A stretch of DNA of 64,000 nucleotides, from the NCBI GenBank assembly GCA_017744365.1, contig JAGIBL010000002.1, forward strand, positions 992,001 through 1,056,000. The letters are read 5' to 3'. The notes under the pieces were generated by a model. The model saw only the letters and a program-made list of their open reading frames with translations. It did not search any database and had not been told where the DNA came from. Shown here one piece after another: positions 1-8,583 of the stretch (its first letter is position 1; every line of letters starts with the position of its first letter). The stretch is from Nocardioidaceae bacterium. Its GTDB lineage: Bacteria; Actinomycetota; Actinomycetes; Propionibacteriales; Nocardioidaceae. The translations under genes and the position numbers were made by a program.

Positions 1-23
1 GTCGGATTCCCAAGGGAACATGT

Positions 24-71
24 GAAACTGGCGCTTCCGCTCCGATGCATCGGATCGGAAGCGCCAGTTTC
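24..71. repeat. 48-bp near-perfect palindrome (terminator or dispersed repeat)
   Basis: The two halves pair completely except for one C/T mismatch; outer arms GAAACTGGCGCTTCC and its complement enclose CCGATGCATCGG. It lies 12 bp beyond the stop codon of the acylase gene, so it can act as its terminator, although no T-tract follows. The flanking sequence from base 1 recurs in decayed form at 49634-49703, which suggests a dispersed element. Confidence 0.8.
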
Positions 72-82
72 GACGGTTTGGT

Positions 83-2509
83 CTACCCCGTCACCGTCAC
101 CGAGCTGATCTGCTGGCCCGCGATCTGGGCCGGGGTGAACGGGAACGAGACCCACTGCTTGGCACCGAACAGCGCCGTCTGGTCCGAGGACCAGGGCGAG
201 GTCGGGTCGTCGGACTGGCCGTAGGTCAGGATCGTCCTCGCGTCCACGCCGGTGTCGGTGAAGGCGATCGCCTGGATGTGCGAGGACCCGTAGGTGACCG
301 GGCGGAAGAAGCCGCCGTTGGCGACCACGCCCTTGGTGGCCAGCGCGTTGGCGTTGCCGGCCTGGTCGCCCAGACCGCCGCCGAGGGGAATGGCCGGGGC
401 GCCCCGGTCGCCGGAGACCTGCAGCGAGCCCCAGGTCGCGTCCATCGGGACGCCCTGCGAGCGCAGGAACGCGATGGCGTCGCGCATCGCGGCGACGACG
501 TGCTTGTTGTCCTCGTCGATGTTGCGCGGCGTGTTCACCGGGTCGTTGCGGTCGAACCCGACCTCCCAGTACTTGCCCTGGCCGAGCAGCCCCTTCTTCG
601 GCAGCCGCTTCACGAACTCCTCGAAGATGTGGTTGCCGACGCTGTCCACGTTGGAGTGCTTGTCCCAGGCGGCCAGCACCGGGCAGGCGTCGCCGCCGTC
701 GGCGTTCTGGCAGATCTTCACCAGGTCGCCGTTCTCGCTCATCACCTCGGCGCCCAGCACCCGGTTCTGGTGCTCGAACCCGGCCAGCTGGTCAGGACTG
801 ATCTTCCCCTGGGCGAGCGCGTCCATCACGTACCGGTCGACCATCCGGGTCCGCAGCGTGCGCACGCAGTTCTCGCAGCCGATGATCCGGTCGTAGCCCT
901 CGAGCTCCTGGGCCGGGTTGGGCAGCCAGTAGGAGTCGTTCGCGTTCATCACCCAGTCGCGCCGGAAGGTGGCCGGCAGGTTCGCCGTGCCGAAGATGCC
1001 GGGTCGCTGGGCGTCGGCATCGGTGCCCCACTTGCAGAGGTTGTCGGCGAAGGTGCCGTCGAGCCCGGGCAGGCCGGCCAGCAAGTTCGTGACCCGGCCG
1101 ATCGGCGTCATGCACAGGCCGGCCAGCTTGTCGGAGACGTTCGGGACCACCGAGTGGTCGGCGTACAGGACCTCCCCGGTCCGGTCGGCCGCGGTGGTGT
1201 TCACCCACGGCATCCCGCCGCCGGCGTCCTGGCGCGCGAGCAGGTCGTGCACGTTGGTCGCCTTGCCCATGTTGAGGAAGGTGTCGATGGTGCGCAGCTG
1301 CTCGCCGTTGGCGTCACGGATCGCGAAGAAGCTGAGCGGCGTCCAGCCCATCAGCGTGGACGGGTCGTCGATGACGTAGCCCTGCGGGGTCCGGTACATG
1401 TCCTCGGTGACGGTGCCGAGTGTGCCGTCGGTCTTCTTCACGGTGACCTCGACGACCCGCTTCTCCACCTTCTTGAGCAGGCCGTTGGAGGACAGGTAGA
1501 GGAACGGTGAGAGCACGGTGCGGTACTCGTACGGCGTGAAGCGGTACGCCGTGGAGACGGTGTGGCTCCAGGCGACGTTCTTGTTCCAGCCGATGTTCAC
1601 CACCGGGGACCCGATCAGGCTGGCACCGGCGACGTCGTACTGACCCGGGATCGTCAGCTGCTGCTGGGTGAACCGGTAGCGGCCGTTCCACGGGAAGTGC
1701 GGGTTGCCGAGCAGCATGCCGCGACCGGTGGTGCTGTCGTCGCCGCCGATGGCGGTCGCGTTCGAGCCGAACTCGGAGTCGCCGGTCAGCCGCGCGGTCA
1801 GCTCCTCGGAGGTGGGCAGCTCCGGCGGCACGATCCCGAAGGTGGCCAGGCTGGGCAGCCCGGGGTCCTTCAGCGACGGCGGCGTCGCCCCGACGATCTG
1901 CTGGAGGAAGTGGCCGGTGGACCCGATGATGTTGGCCAGGTAGACGCCGTACCAGACGTCCATCGGGGTCGCGTTCGGCTGGATCCACGCCGCGTTCCTG
2001 CACTGCGGGTCGGTGATGCCCGCGGAGCCGCCGATCTCGGCGAGGTACTTGTTGACCCCGGCCGCGTAGCCGGTGACCATCGCGCGGGCCTCCGCGCCCG
2101 GGCCGGCGCTGGTGCTCGCCAGCAGACCCTCGACGACCTTGCGGTTGTGCAGGTCGGTGACCAGCGCGTCGACCTGGAGGTTGGTGCCGGACATGCCGCC
2201 GACCAGGTCGTCGTACTTCCCGTCCGGGCCGAGGTACCTCGACCGCTCGCCGCGCGCGGTCAGCACCACATCGGCCAGCGTGCAGATGTCGGTCTGCGCT
2301 GTCGCGTAGCCGGAGCCGAACCCGAGCGAGCCGAAGTCGCCGGCCTGGATGTGCGGGATGCCGTGCTCGGTCCGGGTGATCGTCGCGGAGTAGGCCGGAC
2401 CGGGATCCGCGACGGTCGGGGCCGAGCTCAGCGTGACGGTGGTGAGGGTCGCGAGCAGCGCGGCGGCGGCAGCCAGGGAGAGGGCGCGCCGGCGGGGTGA
2501 GATCGCCAT
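83..2509 (-). CDS. Penicillin acylase family protein (secreted Ntn amidohydrolase)
   Basis: This 808-residue protein is a probable extracytoplasmic amidase of the penicillin/cephalosporin/acyl-homoserine-lactone acylase family, which hydrolyses amide bonds linking acyl chains to amines. An Arg-rich start and hydrophobic stretch (about residues 5-34) form a signal peptide. The precursor is expected to be cut before Ser249 (GSNATAIGG), giving a small chain and a large chain whose N-terminal serine is the nucleophile; the following LLGNPHFPW is the family's conserved segment. Length fits the PvdQ/aculeacin-acylase type. The substrate (antibiotic, AHL or lipopeptide) cannot be read from sequence. 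Two inverted repeats lie in the 87 bp upstream and a strong palindrome lies just past the stop codon, so it is probably a regulated single-gene unit. Confidence 0.88.
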   Translation of the reverse strand: MAISPRRRALSLAAAAALLATLTTVTLSSAPTVADPGPAYSATITRTEHGIPHIQAGDFGSLGFGSGYATAQTDICTLADVVLTARGERSRYLGPDGKYDDLVGGMSGTNLQVDALVTDLHNRKVVEGLLASTSAGPGAEARAMVTGYAAGVNKYLAEIGGSAGITDPQCRNAAWIQPNATPMDVWYGVYLANIIGSTGHFLQQIVGATPPSLKDPGLPSLATFGIVPPELPTSEELTARLTGDSEFGSNATAIGGDDSTTGRGMLLGNPHFPWNGRYRFTQQQLTIPGQYDVAGASLIGSPVVNIGWNKNVAWSHTVSTAYRFTPYEYRTVLSPFLYLSSNGLLKKVEKRVVEVTVKKTDGTLGTVTEDMYRTPQGYVIDDPSTLMGWTPLSFFAIRDANGEQLRTIDTFLNMGKATNVHDLLARQDAGGGMPWVNTTAADRTGEVLYADHSVVPNVSDKLAGLCMTPIGRVTNLLAGLPGLDGTFADNLCKWGTDADAQRPGIFGTANLPATFRRDWVMNANDSYWLPNPAQELEGYDRIIGCENCVRTLRTRMVDRYVMDALAQGKISPDQLAGFEHQNRVLGAEVMSENGDLVKICQNADGGDACPVLAAWDKHSNVDSVGNHIFEEFVKRLPKKGLLGQGKYWEVGFDRNDPVNTPRNIDEDNKHVVAAMRDAIAFLRSQGVPMDATWGSLQVSGDRGAPAIPLGGGLGDQAGNANALATKGVVANGGFFRPVTYGSSHIQAIAFTDTGVDARTILTYGQSDDPTSPWSSDQTALFGAKQWVSFPFTPAQIAGQQISSVTVTG

Positions 2510-2531
2510 GCCTGGCTAACGGTGTCCGTCA

Positions 2532-2580
2532 GTTCCGGTTACGGAACACTCACCAGAGCGAGACGATACGTACCGTCTCG
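2532..2580 (-). promoter_or_regulatory. Two inverted repeats upstream of the acylase gene
   Basis: GTTCCG-GTTA-CGGAAC (2532-2547) and a 22-bp palindrome at 2559-2580 (arms CGAGACG/CGTCTCG around TACGTA, one mismatched pair) lie in the gap between the acylase start and the next gene's stop. Their position in the presumed promoter suggests repressor operators; the second has the size of a TetR-type site. No regulator gene adjoins, so the binding protein is unknown. Confidence 0.5.
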
Positions 2581-2596
2581 CGACGGATGTCCCGTC

Positions 2597-3379
2597 TCAG
2601 CGGCCCTTCCAGACTGGGTCGCGCTTCTCCGCGAAGGCGATCGGACCCTCGAGGGCGTCCTCGCTGGTCATCACCGTGAGCATCGCGGCGTCGCTGGCCG
2701 CCCAGGCCGCGTCCTCGGACGGGATCCTTCCAGAAGCGATCCCGCGGGCGACCCGCTTGCTGTGCCGCACCGAGAGCGGCGCGTTCGCTGCGATGGTGCG
2801 CGCGAGCGCGAGCGCGCTCTCCAGCAGTGAGGACGCCGGGACGACCTCGTTGACCAGGCCCCAGCGCAGCGCGGTCGCGGCGTCCACGGGCTCGCCGGTC
2901 AGGATCATCCGCATCGCGATCTTCGACGGCACCTGGGCAGGCAGCCGGACCAGCCCGCCGGCCGCGGCGATCAGCCCTCGTCGTACCTCGGGAAGACCGA
3001 AGGTCGCGTGCTCGGCCGCCACCGCCAGGTCCGCGGCGAGGACCAGCTCGGTGCCGCCGCCGAGTGCCTGGCCGTTGACCGCGGCGATGACCGGCACGTC
3101 GACCGGGTGCTGCACCATCCCGGCGAAGCCCCAGGACTCGGTGCCGGGCGGGTTCAGCGACTCCCCCCGCGAGATCGCCTTGAGGTCGGCGCCGGCGCAG
3201 AAGCTCTGAGAACCTGCCCCGGTCAGCACGACCGCGCGGACCTCCGGGTCGGCCGCGGCCTCCTCGAGCGCCGTGCCGAGCCCCAGGGTCAGCTCGCCGT
3301 TGACGGCGTTGCGCGCCTCCGGGCGGTTGAGCGTGACCACGAGGACGTGACCGTCACGCTCGGTGAGCACCGCACTCAC
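2597..3379 (-). CDS. Enoyl-CoA hydratase/isomerase family protein
   Basis: A 260-residue crotonase-fold protein. The oxyanion-hole segment CAGADLK (residues 61-67), GQALGGGTEL with Glu111, and FGLPEV with Glu131 are present. The two glutamates are 20 residues apart, as are the two catalytic glutamates of mitochondrial enoyl-CoA hydratase, so hydratase activity is plausible. The GTG start at 3379 gives a GTGA overlap with the hydrolase stop codon, indicating translational coupling; upstream extension would run deep into the hydrolase gene. With the monooxygenase and hydrolase before it, it suggests oxidation of a ketone or ring followed by beta-oxidation-like degradation. Confidence 0.88.
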   Translation of the reverse strand: MSAVLTERDGHVLVVTLNRPEARNAVNGELTLGLGTALEEAAADPEVRAVVLTGAGSQSFCAGADLKAISRGESLNPPGTESWGFAGMVQHPVDVPVIAAVNGQALGGGTELVLAADLAVAAEHATFGLPEVRRGLIAAAGGLVRLPAQVPSKIAMRMILTGEPVDAATALRWGLVNEVVPASSLLESALALARTIAANAPLSVRHSKRVARGIASGRIPSEDAAWAASDAAMLTVMTSEDALEGPIAFAEKRDPVWKGR

Positions 3380-4242
3380 GACGATGCCTTGGCGACGAAC
3401 TCCGAGGCCAGCGCCACGAAGTCCTCGGCCTTCTCGATCTGCGGCATGTGCCCGGCCTCGCCGAACAGGTGGAACTGCGCGTCCGGCAGCGCGCGCCGGG
3501 CGGCGTCGAGGTGGCTCGCCGGCAGCACCGAGTCCGCCTCGCCCCACACCACCAGCACCGGAACCCCGGAGTCGCGCACCTGCTCTAGCAGCCGGCGCCG
3601 CCAGCCCGGGTACAGCCCGACCATCGGCACGCCGATGCCGAAGGCCGTCCCCAGGAAGGTGTTCCGGAAGTCCGGCTGCCGGCCGACGCGGCCGTAGTGG
3701 CGGATCATCTCCGGCGTCGCGTACGACGGGTCGAAGAACTGGTCCCGGCACACCTGCGCGCCGGCCTCGCGGGCGAGCGGGGCGAAGCGCTTCCCGACCA
3801 GCGGGAGACCGGCCAGCACGGCGTACGTCATCGGCAGCGGCGAGAGGTTCACCTCGCGGCCGAACCCGACGCTGTCGACCAGCACCAGGCTGGCCACCCG
3901 GTCGCGATGCTCGGCGGCCATCGTCATGGCGACCCCGCCGCCGAGCGAGTTGCCCATCACGTGCGCCGGCTCCTCGACCCCGACGGCGTCGAGCAGGCCG
4001 ACCATGGCGCGGGCGAACGCCGAGAGTCCCGGGCGTCCGGGGAACGCACGGGTGAAGCCGAACCCGGGCAGGTCGGCGCTGATGACGCGGTGGTTCGAGG
4101 CGAGCAGGTCGTGCGCCGCCGACCAGTCCTCCAGGCTGCGGGCGATCCCGTGCAGCAGCAGCACCGGAGAGCCGGCTCCACTGACCCGGACCCGAACGGC
4201 CCGGCCCTCGACCGCGAAGGTGACCTCGTCGGCCGCCCTCAT
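3376..4242 (-). CDS. Alpha/beta hydrolase
   Basis: A 288-residue alpha/beta-hydrolase-fold protein with an intact triad: nucleophile Ser99 in GNSLGG, acid Asp237 in WGEADSVLP, and His265 in GEAGHMP. HGIARSLEDW near residue 31 supplies the oxyanion loop. The ATG at 4242 overlaps the monooxygenase stop (ATGA) and its own stop overlaps the next start, so three genes form one translationally coupled unit. Next to a Baeyer-Villiger-type monooxygenase the obvious inferred role is hydrolysis of the ester or lactone it makes; the actual substrate is unknown. Resembles C-C/ester hydrolases of catabolic clusters. Confidence 0.85.
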   Translation of the reverse strand: MRAADEVTFAVEGRAVRVRVSGAGSPVLLLHGIARSLEDWSAAHDLLASNHRVISADLPGFGFTRAFPGRPGLSAFARAMVGLLDAVGVEEPAHVMGNSLGGGVAMTMAAEHRDRVASLVLVDSVGFGREVNLSPLPMTYAVLAGLPLVGKRFAPLAREAGAQVCRDQFFDPSYATPEMIRHYGRVGRQPDFRNTFLGTAFGIGVPMVGLYPGWRRRLLEQVRDSGVPVLVVWGEADSVLPASHLDAARRALPDAQFHLFGEAGHMPQIEKAEDFVALASEFVAKASS

Positions 4243-5732
4243 GCGCTCTTGTCCAGGACCTCGTCGGTCAGCCGGGTCCCCGCGGGCGCGAACCGCAGCG
4301 TCTTGTGCAGGTCCCGGCGCAGCGTCGTCGCCGCGTCGATGAAGTAGTTCTGCCGGACACGCCAGGCCCCGCGGTGCCCCTGTTGCGGCAGGTCGGCGAG
4401 CGCCCGCTGGATGTAGCCCGAGGACAGGTCCAGCAGCGGCCGCGGCTCCAGCGGGCCGTCCGGCACCGGTACGACGACGCCCGCACCCTCCCGGTCCATC
4501 TCGTTGATGACCTTGCAGACCAGCCGCGAGGTCAGATCGCCGCGCAGCGTCCAGGACGCGTTCGTGTAGCCGACGCACAGCGCGAAGTTCGGCAGGCCGG
4601 TGAGCATGCAGCCCTGCCAGACGAAGTTGTCGTGCACGTTCACCGCAGAGCCGTCCACGGTCGGGATCACCCCGCCGAACAGCTGCACCTTGAGCCCGGT
4701 CGCCGGGATCACGATGTCGGCCTCGAGCAACCGGCCGCTCTTCAGCACGATCCCGGACGGCACGAACCGGTCGATGTGGTCGGTGACCACGTCCACGCTG
4801 CCGTTGCGGATCTTCTTGAACAGGTCGCCGTTGGGGATGGCGCACAGCCGCTGGTCCCAGGGGTCGTAGTCCGGCGTGAAGTGCTCGGCCACCAGGGCCT
4901 CGTCCTTGATCCCCTTCGTGGCCATGCCGGTGAACACCTTGCGCGCGAGCTTGGGCTGCCGCTGGCAGAACTCGTAGACCCCGATGGAGAAGGCGGCGTT
5001 CTTGTTGCGGATCACCTGGTGCGCCAGGCCCGCGGGCAGCAGCTTGCGCAGCCGGTTGGCGATCTTGTCCTGCTTGGGCACGATCCCGACCCAGGTGGGC
5101 GAGCGCTGCAGCATCGTCACGTGCGCCGCGTCGTCGGCCATCGACGGCACCAGCGTCACCGCGGTCGCACCGCTGCCGATGATGACGACCTTCTTGCCCG
5201 CGTAGTCGAGGTCCTCGGGCCAGAACTGCGGCCGCACGATCTGCCCGGCGAAGTCGTCCATGCCCTCCCAGACCGGCTCGTGCCCCTGGGTGTAGTCGTA
5301 GTAGCCGGAGCAGGAGTAGAGGAACGAGCAGGTCAGGGTCTCGCGGGTGCCGGCGCGGTCGACGGTGACGGTCCAGGTGCTCGTCGCCGAGGACCAGTCG
5401 GCCGCGACGACGCGGTGGCCGAAGCGGATCTGGGAGTCGATGCCGAACTCGGCGGCAGTGTCCTTGATGTACTGCAGGATCTCCGGCCCGTCGGCGATCG
5501 AGTTCTTCGCGGTCCACGGCCGGAACGGGAAGCTCAGCGTGAACATGTCCGAGTCCGAGCGGATCCCCGGGTACCTGAACAGGTCCCAGGTGCCGCCGAT
5601 CGAGTCGCGCGCCTCGAGGATCGCGTAGGTCTTGCCGGGGCACTCGGTCTGCAGCCGGTAGCCCGCACCGATGCCGGAGAGCCCGGCGCCGACGACCAGG
5701 ACGTCGTAGTCGACGCTCGCCTTCTCAGTCAT
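4239..5732 (-). CDS. Flavin-containing (Baeyer-Villiger type) monooxygenase
   Basis: A 497-residue class B flavoprotein. FAD-binding GAGLSG is at residues 15-20, and the NADPH-binding Rossmann motif GSGATA at 186-191. FRYPGIRSDSDMF (52-64) is typical of the EthA-like branch, which oxidises ketones and thioamide drugs. The Baeyer-Villiger fingerprint FxGxxxHxxxW appears at 161-171 with Arg167 where His is usual, so the oxidation chemistry should be tested rather than assumed. TAGTCT at 5739-5744 lies 6 bp before the ATG, suggesting a leaderless transcript that also carries the hydrolase and hydratase genes. Confidence 0.85.
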   Translation of the reverse strand: MTEKASVDYDVLVVGAGLSGIGAGYRLQTECPGKTYAILEARDSIGGTWDLFRYPGIRSDSDMFTLSFPFRPWTAKNSIADGPEILQYIKDTAAEFGIDSQIRFGHRVVAADWSSATSTWTVTVDRAGTRETLTCSFLYSCSGYYDYTQGHEPVWEGMDDFAGQIVRPQFWPEDLDYAGKKVVIIGSGATAVTLVPSMADDAAHVTMLQRSPTWVGIVPKQDKIANRLRKLLPAGLAHQVIRNKNAAFSIGVYEFCQRQPKLARKVFTGMATKGIKDEALVAEHFTPDYDPWDQRLCAIPNGDLFKKIRNGSVDVVTDHIDRFVPSGIVLKSGRLLEADIVIPATGLKVQLFGGVIPTVDGSAVNVHDNFVWQGCMLTGLPNFALCVGYTNASWTLRGDLTSRLVCKVINEMDREGAGVVVPVPDGPLEPRPLLDLSSGYIQRALADLPQQGHRGAWRVRQNYFIDAATTLRRDLHKTLRFAPAGTRLTDEVLDKSA

Positions 5733-5738
5733 GAACCG

Positions 5739-5744
5739 AGACTA
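5739..5744 (-). promoter_or_regulatory. -10 element of the monooxygenase operon (leaderless)
   Basis: TAGTCT on the minus strand, 6 bp before the ATG, the same geometry as several other starts in this window. No clear -35 was identified. Confidence 0.45.
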
Positions 5745-5790
5745 GACCTCAGCCCCGATATCTGTAACTCGGTGTCACATGTAATCTGGC

Positions 5791-6336
5791 TCACTCGCCG
5801 ACGCGGCCGTCGAGGCACTCGCGAAGCAGGTCGGCGTGCCCGTTGTGCCGGGCGTACTCCTCGATCAGGTGCACGATCACCTCGCGCGCCGAGATGGTCC
5901 CGTCCTCGAACGGCACCCGCGAATCCAGGTCGGCCGCGGCCAGGTACGCCGTGCCGAAGTCCTGCTCGCCGCGGAGGTTCGCCCACGCCTCCTCGACCAG
6001 CGCCGAGTCGGCCACGGCCCCGTCCCAGTCGAGGTCCGGCTCGTCCGGGGTCCGGTAGATCCGCGTGGTGTCGGGCCGCTCGGAAAGGACCCGGCGGAAC
6101 CACGCGCGCTCGACCTCGGCGAGGTGCCGCACCAGGCCGAGCAGCGACATCGTCGAGGGCGGCACCGCCCGGCGGGCCAGCTGCTCGGCGTCCAGCCCCG
6201 CGCACTTGAGCTCGAGGGTCTGCCGGTGGTGTCGCAGGTACTCGGTGAGGATCTCCTTCTCCCCACCCGGCGTCGCGCCCTGGTGCCGCGGGTCGTCGGC
6301 GGGGTCGAGGAACGACCCGGCGCGATGCTCGGCCAT
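5791..6336 (-). CDS. DinB family protein (DUF664)
   Basis: A 181-residue four-helix-bundle protein of the DinB/YfiT-like superfamily, many actinobacterial members of which are mycothiol-dependent transferases. Candidate metal-binding histidines occur in LVRHLAEVE and in the C-terminal VIVHLIEEYARHNGH segment, matching the family's three-histidine pattern. Its ATG at 6336 shares one base with the permease stop (TGATG), so the two are probably co-transcribed. No substrate can be inferred. Confidence 0.75.
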   Translation of the reverse strand: MAEHRAGSFLDPADDPRHQGATPGGEKEILTEYLRHHRQTLELKCAGLDAEQLARRAVPPSTMSLLGLVRHLAEVERAWFRRVLSERPDTTRIYRTPDEPDLDWDGAVADSALVEEAWANLRGEQDFGTAYLAAADLDSRVPFEDGTISAREVIVHLIEEYARHNGHADLLRECLDGRVGE

Positions 6337-7493
6337 CAGTCCTCCTCGGTCGCGGCGACGGACTCCTCGGCCTGCTCCACCTCACGCCGTACGGCGGCCA
6401 CGGTCTCCTCCGGGGTGTCCGTCTCGTCGTGCCCCACCCCGGAGAGCAAGGGGATCACCCAGCGCGCCTCCGGGTCCACGTCGACCAGCAGCGCCTTGGC
6501 CAGCAGCGTCATCGGGATCGCCAGCAGCGCGCCGAGCGGGCCCAGCACCCAGGACCAGAACACCAGCGAGAGGAACGTCAGCGTCGCGCTGAGACCGAGG
6601 GTGTCGCCCACGATCTTCGGCTGGATCAGCGACTGGATCACGAAGTTCGCGACCACGTAGACCACGACCACCGCGATCATCAGGCCGACGCCGCCGTCCA
6701 GCAGCGCCAGCACCGCCGGCGGCACCAGGCCGATCACGAAGCCGATGTTCGGGATGAAGTTGGTGACGAAGGAGAGCACGCCCCACACCAGCGCGCCCGG
6801 CACCCCCATGATCGCCAGCGCCGCGTAGTCGAGCACCGCCACGATGAGGCCGAACAGCGCCGAGACCGCGTAGTACTTCCGCGTGCCGGCGGCGAACGAG
6901 ATCAGCGCGTCGACCACGGCCGGCCGGTGGTCGCGCGCGCTGAGCAGGTGCACCGGGAACTTCGCCATGTCGAAGCCGATGAACAGCACCAGGGTGGCGA
7001 TGAAGAGCGCGTTGGAGAGCACCCCCAGCACGCTCTGCAGCAGCGAGGTGGCCAGCCCGAGCAGCTTGCCGAAGTCGAGGGAGTCCCGGATCGAGTTGAG
7101 CTGCTCCTGCTTGACGCCCTGCTCGCCGAGCCAGTGGGTGACGTCGTCGACGAGGTCGTTGATCTCCGGGGTGTACGTCGGCACCAGCGCGGCCAGCCGG
7201 CCCACCGAGATCACCAGCGCGACCACGAGCGCGACCAGCACGGCGTAGACGGTGATGACGGTCAGCAGCGTCGCCAGCCAGCCGGGCAGCCCGCGCCGGA
7301 CCATCCAGCCACGGATCGGGAAGACGGTGATCATCAGCACGATGGCGAGGAACGCCGGCCCGAGCAGGCCACCGATCGTCTTCATCCCGGTGACGGTGAT
7401 GGTCGCGGCCGCGAAGCCGAGCAGGATCAGCAGCCCGCGCGGCAGCACGGGATCCCGCGGGGACCGCTCGACGACGTCCTGGCTCACCCTCAC
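6336..7493 (-). CDS. AI-2E family transporter
   Basis: A 385-residue polytopic membrane protein of the AI-2 exporter-like (YdiK/TqsA/PerM) superfamily. Paired hydrophobic helices occur near residues 20-70, a long loop follows, and the typical C-terminal set contains FVTNFIPNIGFVIGLVPPA and the IQPKIVG motif. Members have been linked to export of autoinducer-2 or to Na+/H+ antiport; the substrate here is unknown. The start is GTG at 7493, with a second in-frame GTG two codons later. The acidic C-terminal tail (about 40 residues, Glu/Thr rich) is cytoplasmic. Confidence 0.8.
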   Translation of the reverse strand: MRVSQDVVERSPRDPVLPRGLLILLGFAAATITVTGMKTIGGLLGPAFLAIVLMITVFPIRGWMVRRGLPGWLATLLTVITVYAVLVALVVALVISVGRLAALVPTYTPEINDLVDDVTHWLGEQGVKQEQLNSIRDSLDFGKLLGLATSLLQSVLGVLSNALFIATLVLFIGFDMAKFPVHLLSARDHRPAVVDALISFAAGTRKYYAVSALFGLIVAVLDYAALAIMGVPGALVWGVLSFVTNFIPNIGFVIGLVPPAVLALLDGGVGLMIAVVVVYVVANFVIQSLIQPKIVGDTLGLSATLTFLSLVFWSWVLGPLGALLAIPMTLLAKALLVDVDPEARWVIPLLSGVGHDETDTPEETVAAVRREVEQAEESVAATEED

Positions 7494-7592
7494 CCTCCCC
7501 TCGCCCTCAGTGGTCCGTCGGTACCCGGCGAGTCTCCCAAGAACGCCGCGGGTTTCCCTTCAGCCGCGCCGGGCCCCGCCGATCGGGCAGAG

Positions 7593-8573
7593 GTGCGTCG
7601 TCCTCCGCTGCTGCTCCTGGTCGCGGGCGTCCTCCTGCTCGGGCTGCTCGGCCCGTCGGCGCACGGCACCGGCTACTCGCCGCTGGTCGACGAGCCTTCG
7701 TCGTACGACGCCCAGAGCAGCTGCACCCGTGGCCCGCAGCCCGGCACCGTCGCGCTGTCGCGCTACCTGCTCCGGACCTACCGGGCGACCCGCTCGCTGG
7801 GGCTGATGCGCGCCTGCGGGGTCGGCGGGACCAGCGAGCACAAGGACGGCCGTGCCTTCGACTGGGGCGCCGACGTCCGCAACCCGCGGCAGAAGCGGGC
7901 GGCGTACGCGTTCCTCCGCGCCGCGCTCGCGACCGACGCCGCCGGCAACCGGCACGCGCTCGCCCGGCGGATGGGGATCATGTACCTCATCTACGCCGAC
8001 ACGATCTGGTCGTCGTACCGGGACTTCCAGCCGCGGCCCTACCTGAACTCCGGCTGCACGAGCCTCAAGCGCTGCTCGCGCACGCTGCGGCACCTCAACC
8101 ACGTGCACATCTCGCTCGGGTACGCCGGCGCGGCCGCGCAGACCTCCTGGTACCGCGCCCGCAACGTGCCCTCGCTGCCGGTCTTCTTCGCCGGCACCCG
8201 CGAGCTCGACCCGGCGCGGACCGCGGTCACCGGGGTCACCGTGCCGGCCGGCGACCGCTTCACCTGGACACCGTTCCTGCTGCGCGCGGGCGAGACGTAC
8301 CGTCTCGTGGTCACCGGCACGGGCCGGCTTCCCGACGGACAGGTCACCGACGCGCGCTGCCCCGGAGCCGGCCCCGGAGCCAGCCCTGGCGCGCTGCCGC
8401 TCCCGCTGCTCTGGACGGACGAGGACTGCCGGGCCGACCACACCTACGAGGCCTGGTTCACCCCGCTGGTCACCGGACCGCTCCCGCTCCGGTTCGGCGG
8501 CCCCGGCAGCACCGGCACCTTCACCGTCTACCTCGCCCGCGCGGACATCACCGCGGCCTCACTACGCCGCTGA
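7593..8573 (+). CDS. Secreted zinc-peptidase-like protein (ARB_07466-type)
   Basis: A 326-residue exported protein starting at GTG 7593, followed by a Leu-rich signal peptide (residues 4-24). The region with SEHKDGRAFDWG and HVHISLGYAG resembles the actinobacterial ARB_07466-like domain, a relative of D,D-peptidases in which an HxxxxxxD pair and HxH bind zinc; those residues are present. The last 120 residues look like a beta-rich domain of unknown role. A cell-wall role is inferred. It stands alone between an opposing permease gene and an opposing VOC gene. Confidence 0.65.
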   Translation: MRRPPLLLLVAGVLLLGLLGPSAHGTGYSPLVDEPSSYDAQSSCTRGPQPGTVALSRYLLRTYRATRSLGLMRACGVGGTSEHKDGRAFDWGADVRNPRQKRAAYAFLRAALATDAAGNRHALARRMGIMYLIYADTIWSSYRDFQPRPYLNSGCTSLKRCSRTLRHLNHVHISLGYAGAAAQTSWYRARNVPSLPVFFAGTRELDPARTAVTGVTVPAGDRFTWTPFLLRAGETYRLVVTGTGRLPDGQVTDARCPGAGPGASPGALPLPLLWTDEDCRADHTYEAWFTPLVTGPLPLRFGGPGSTGTFTVYLARADITAASLRR

Positions 8574-8583
8574 CTGGAAGGAG

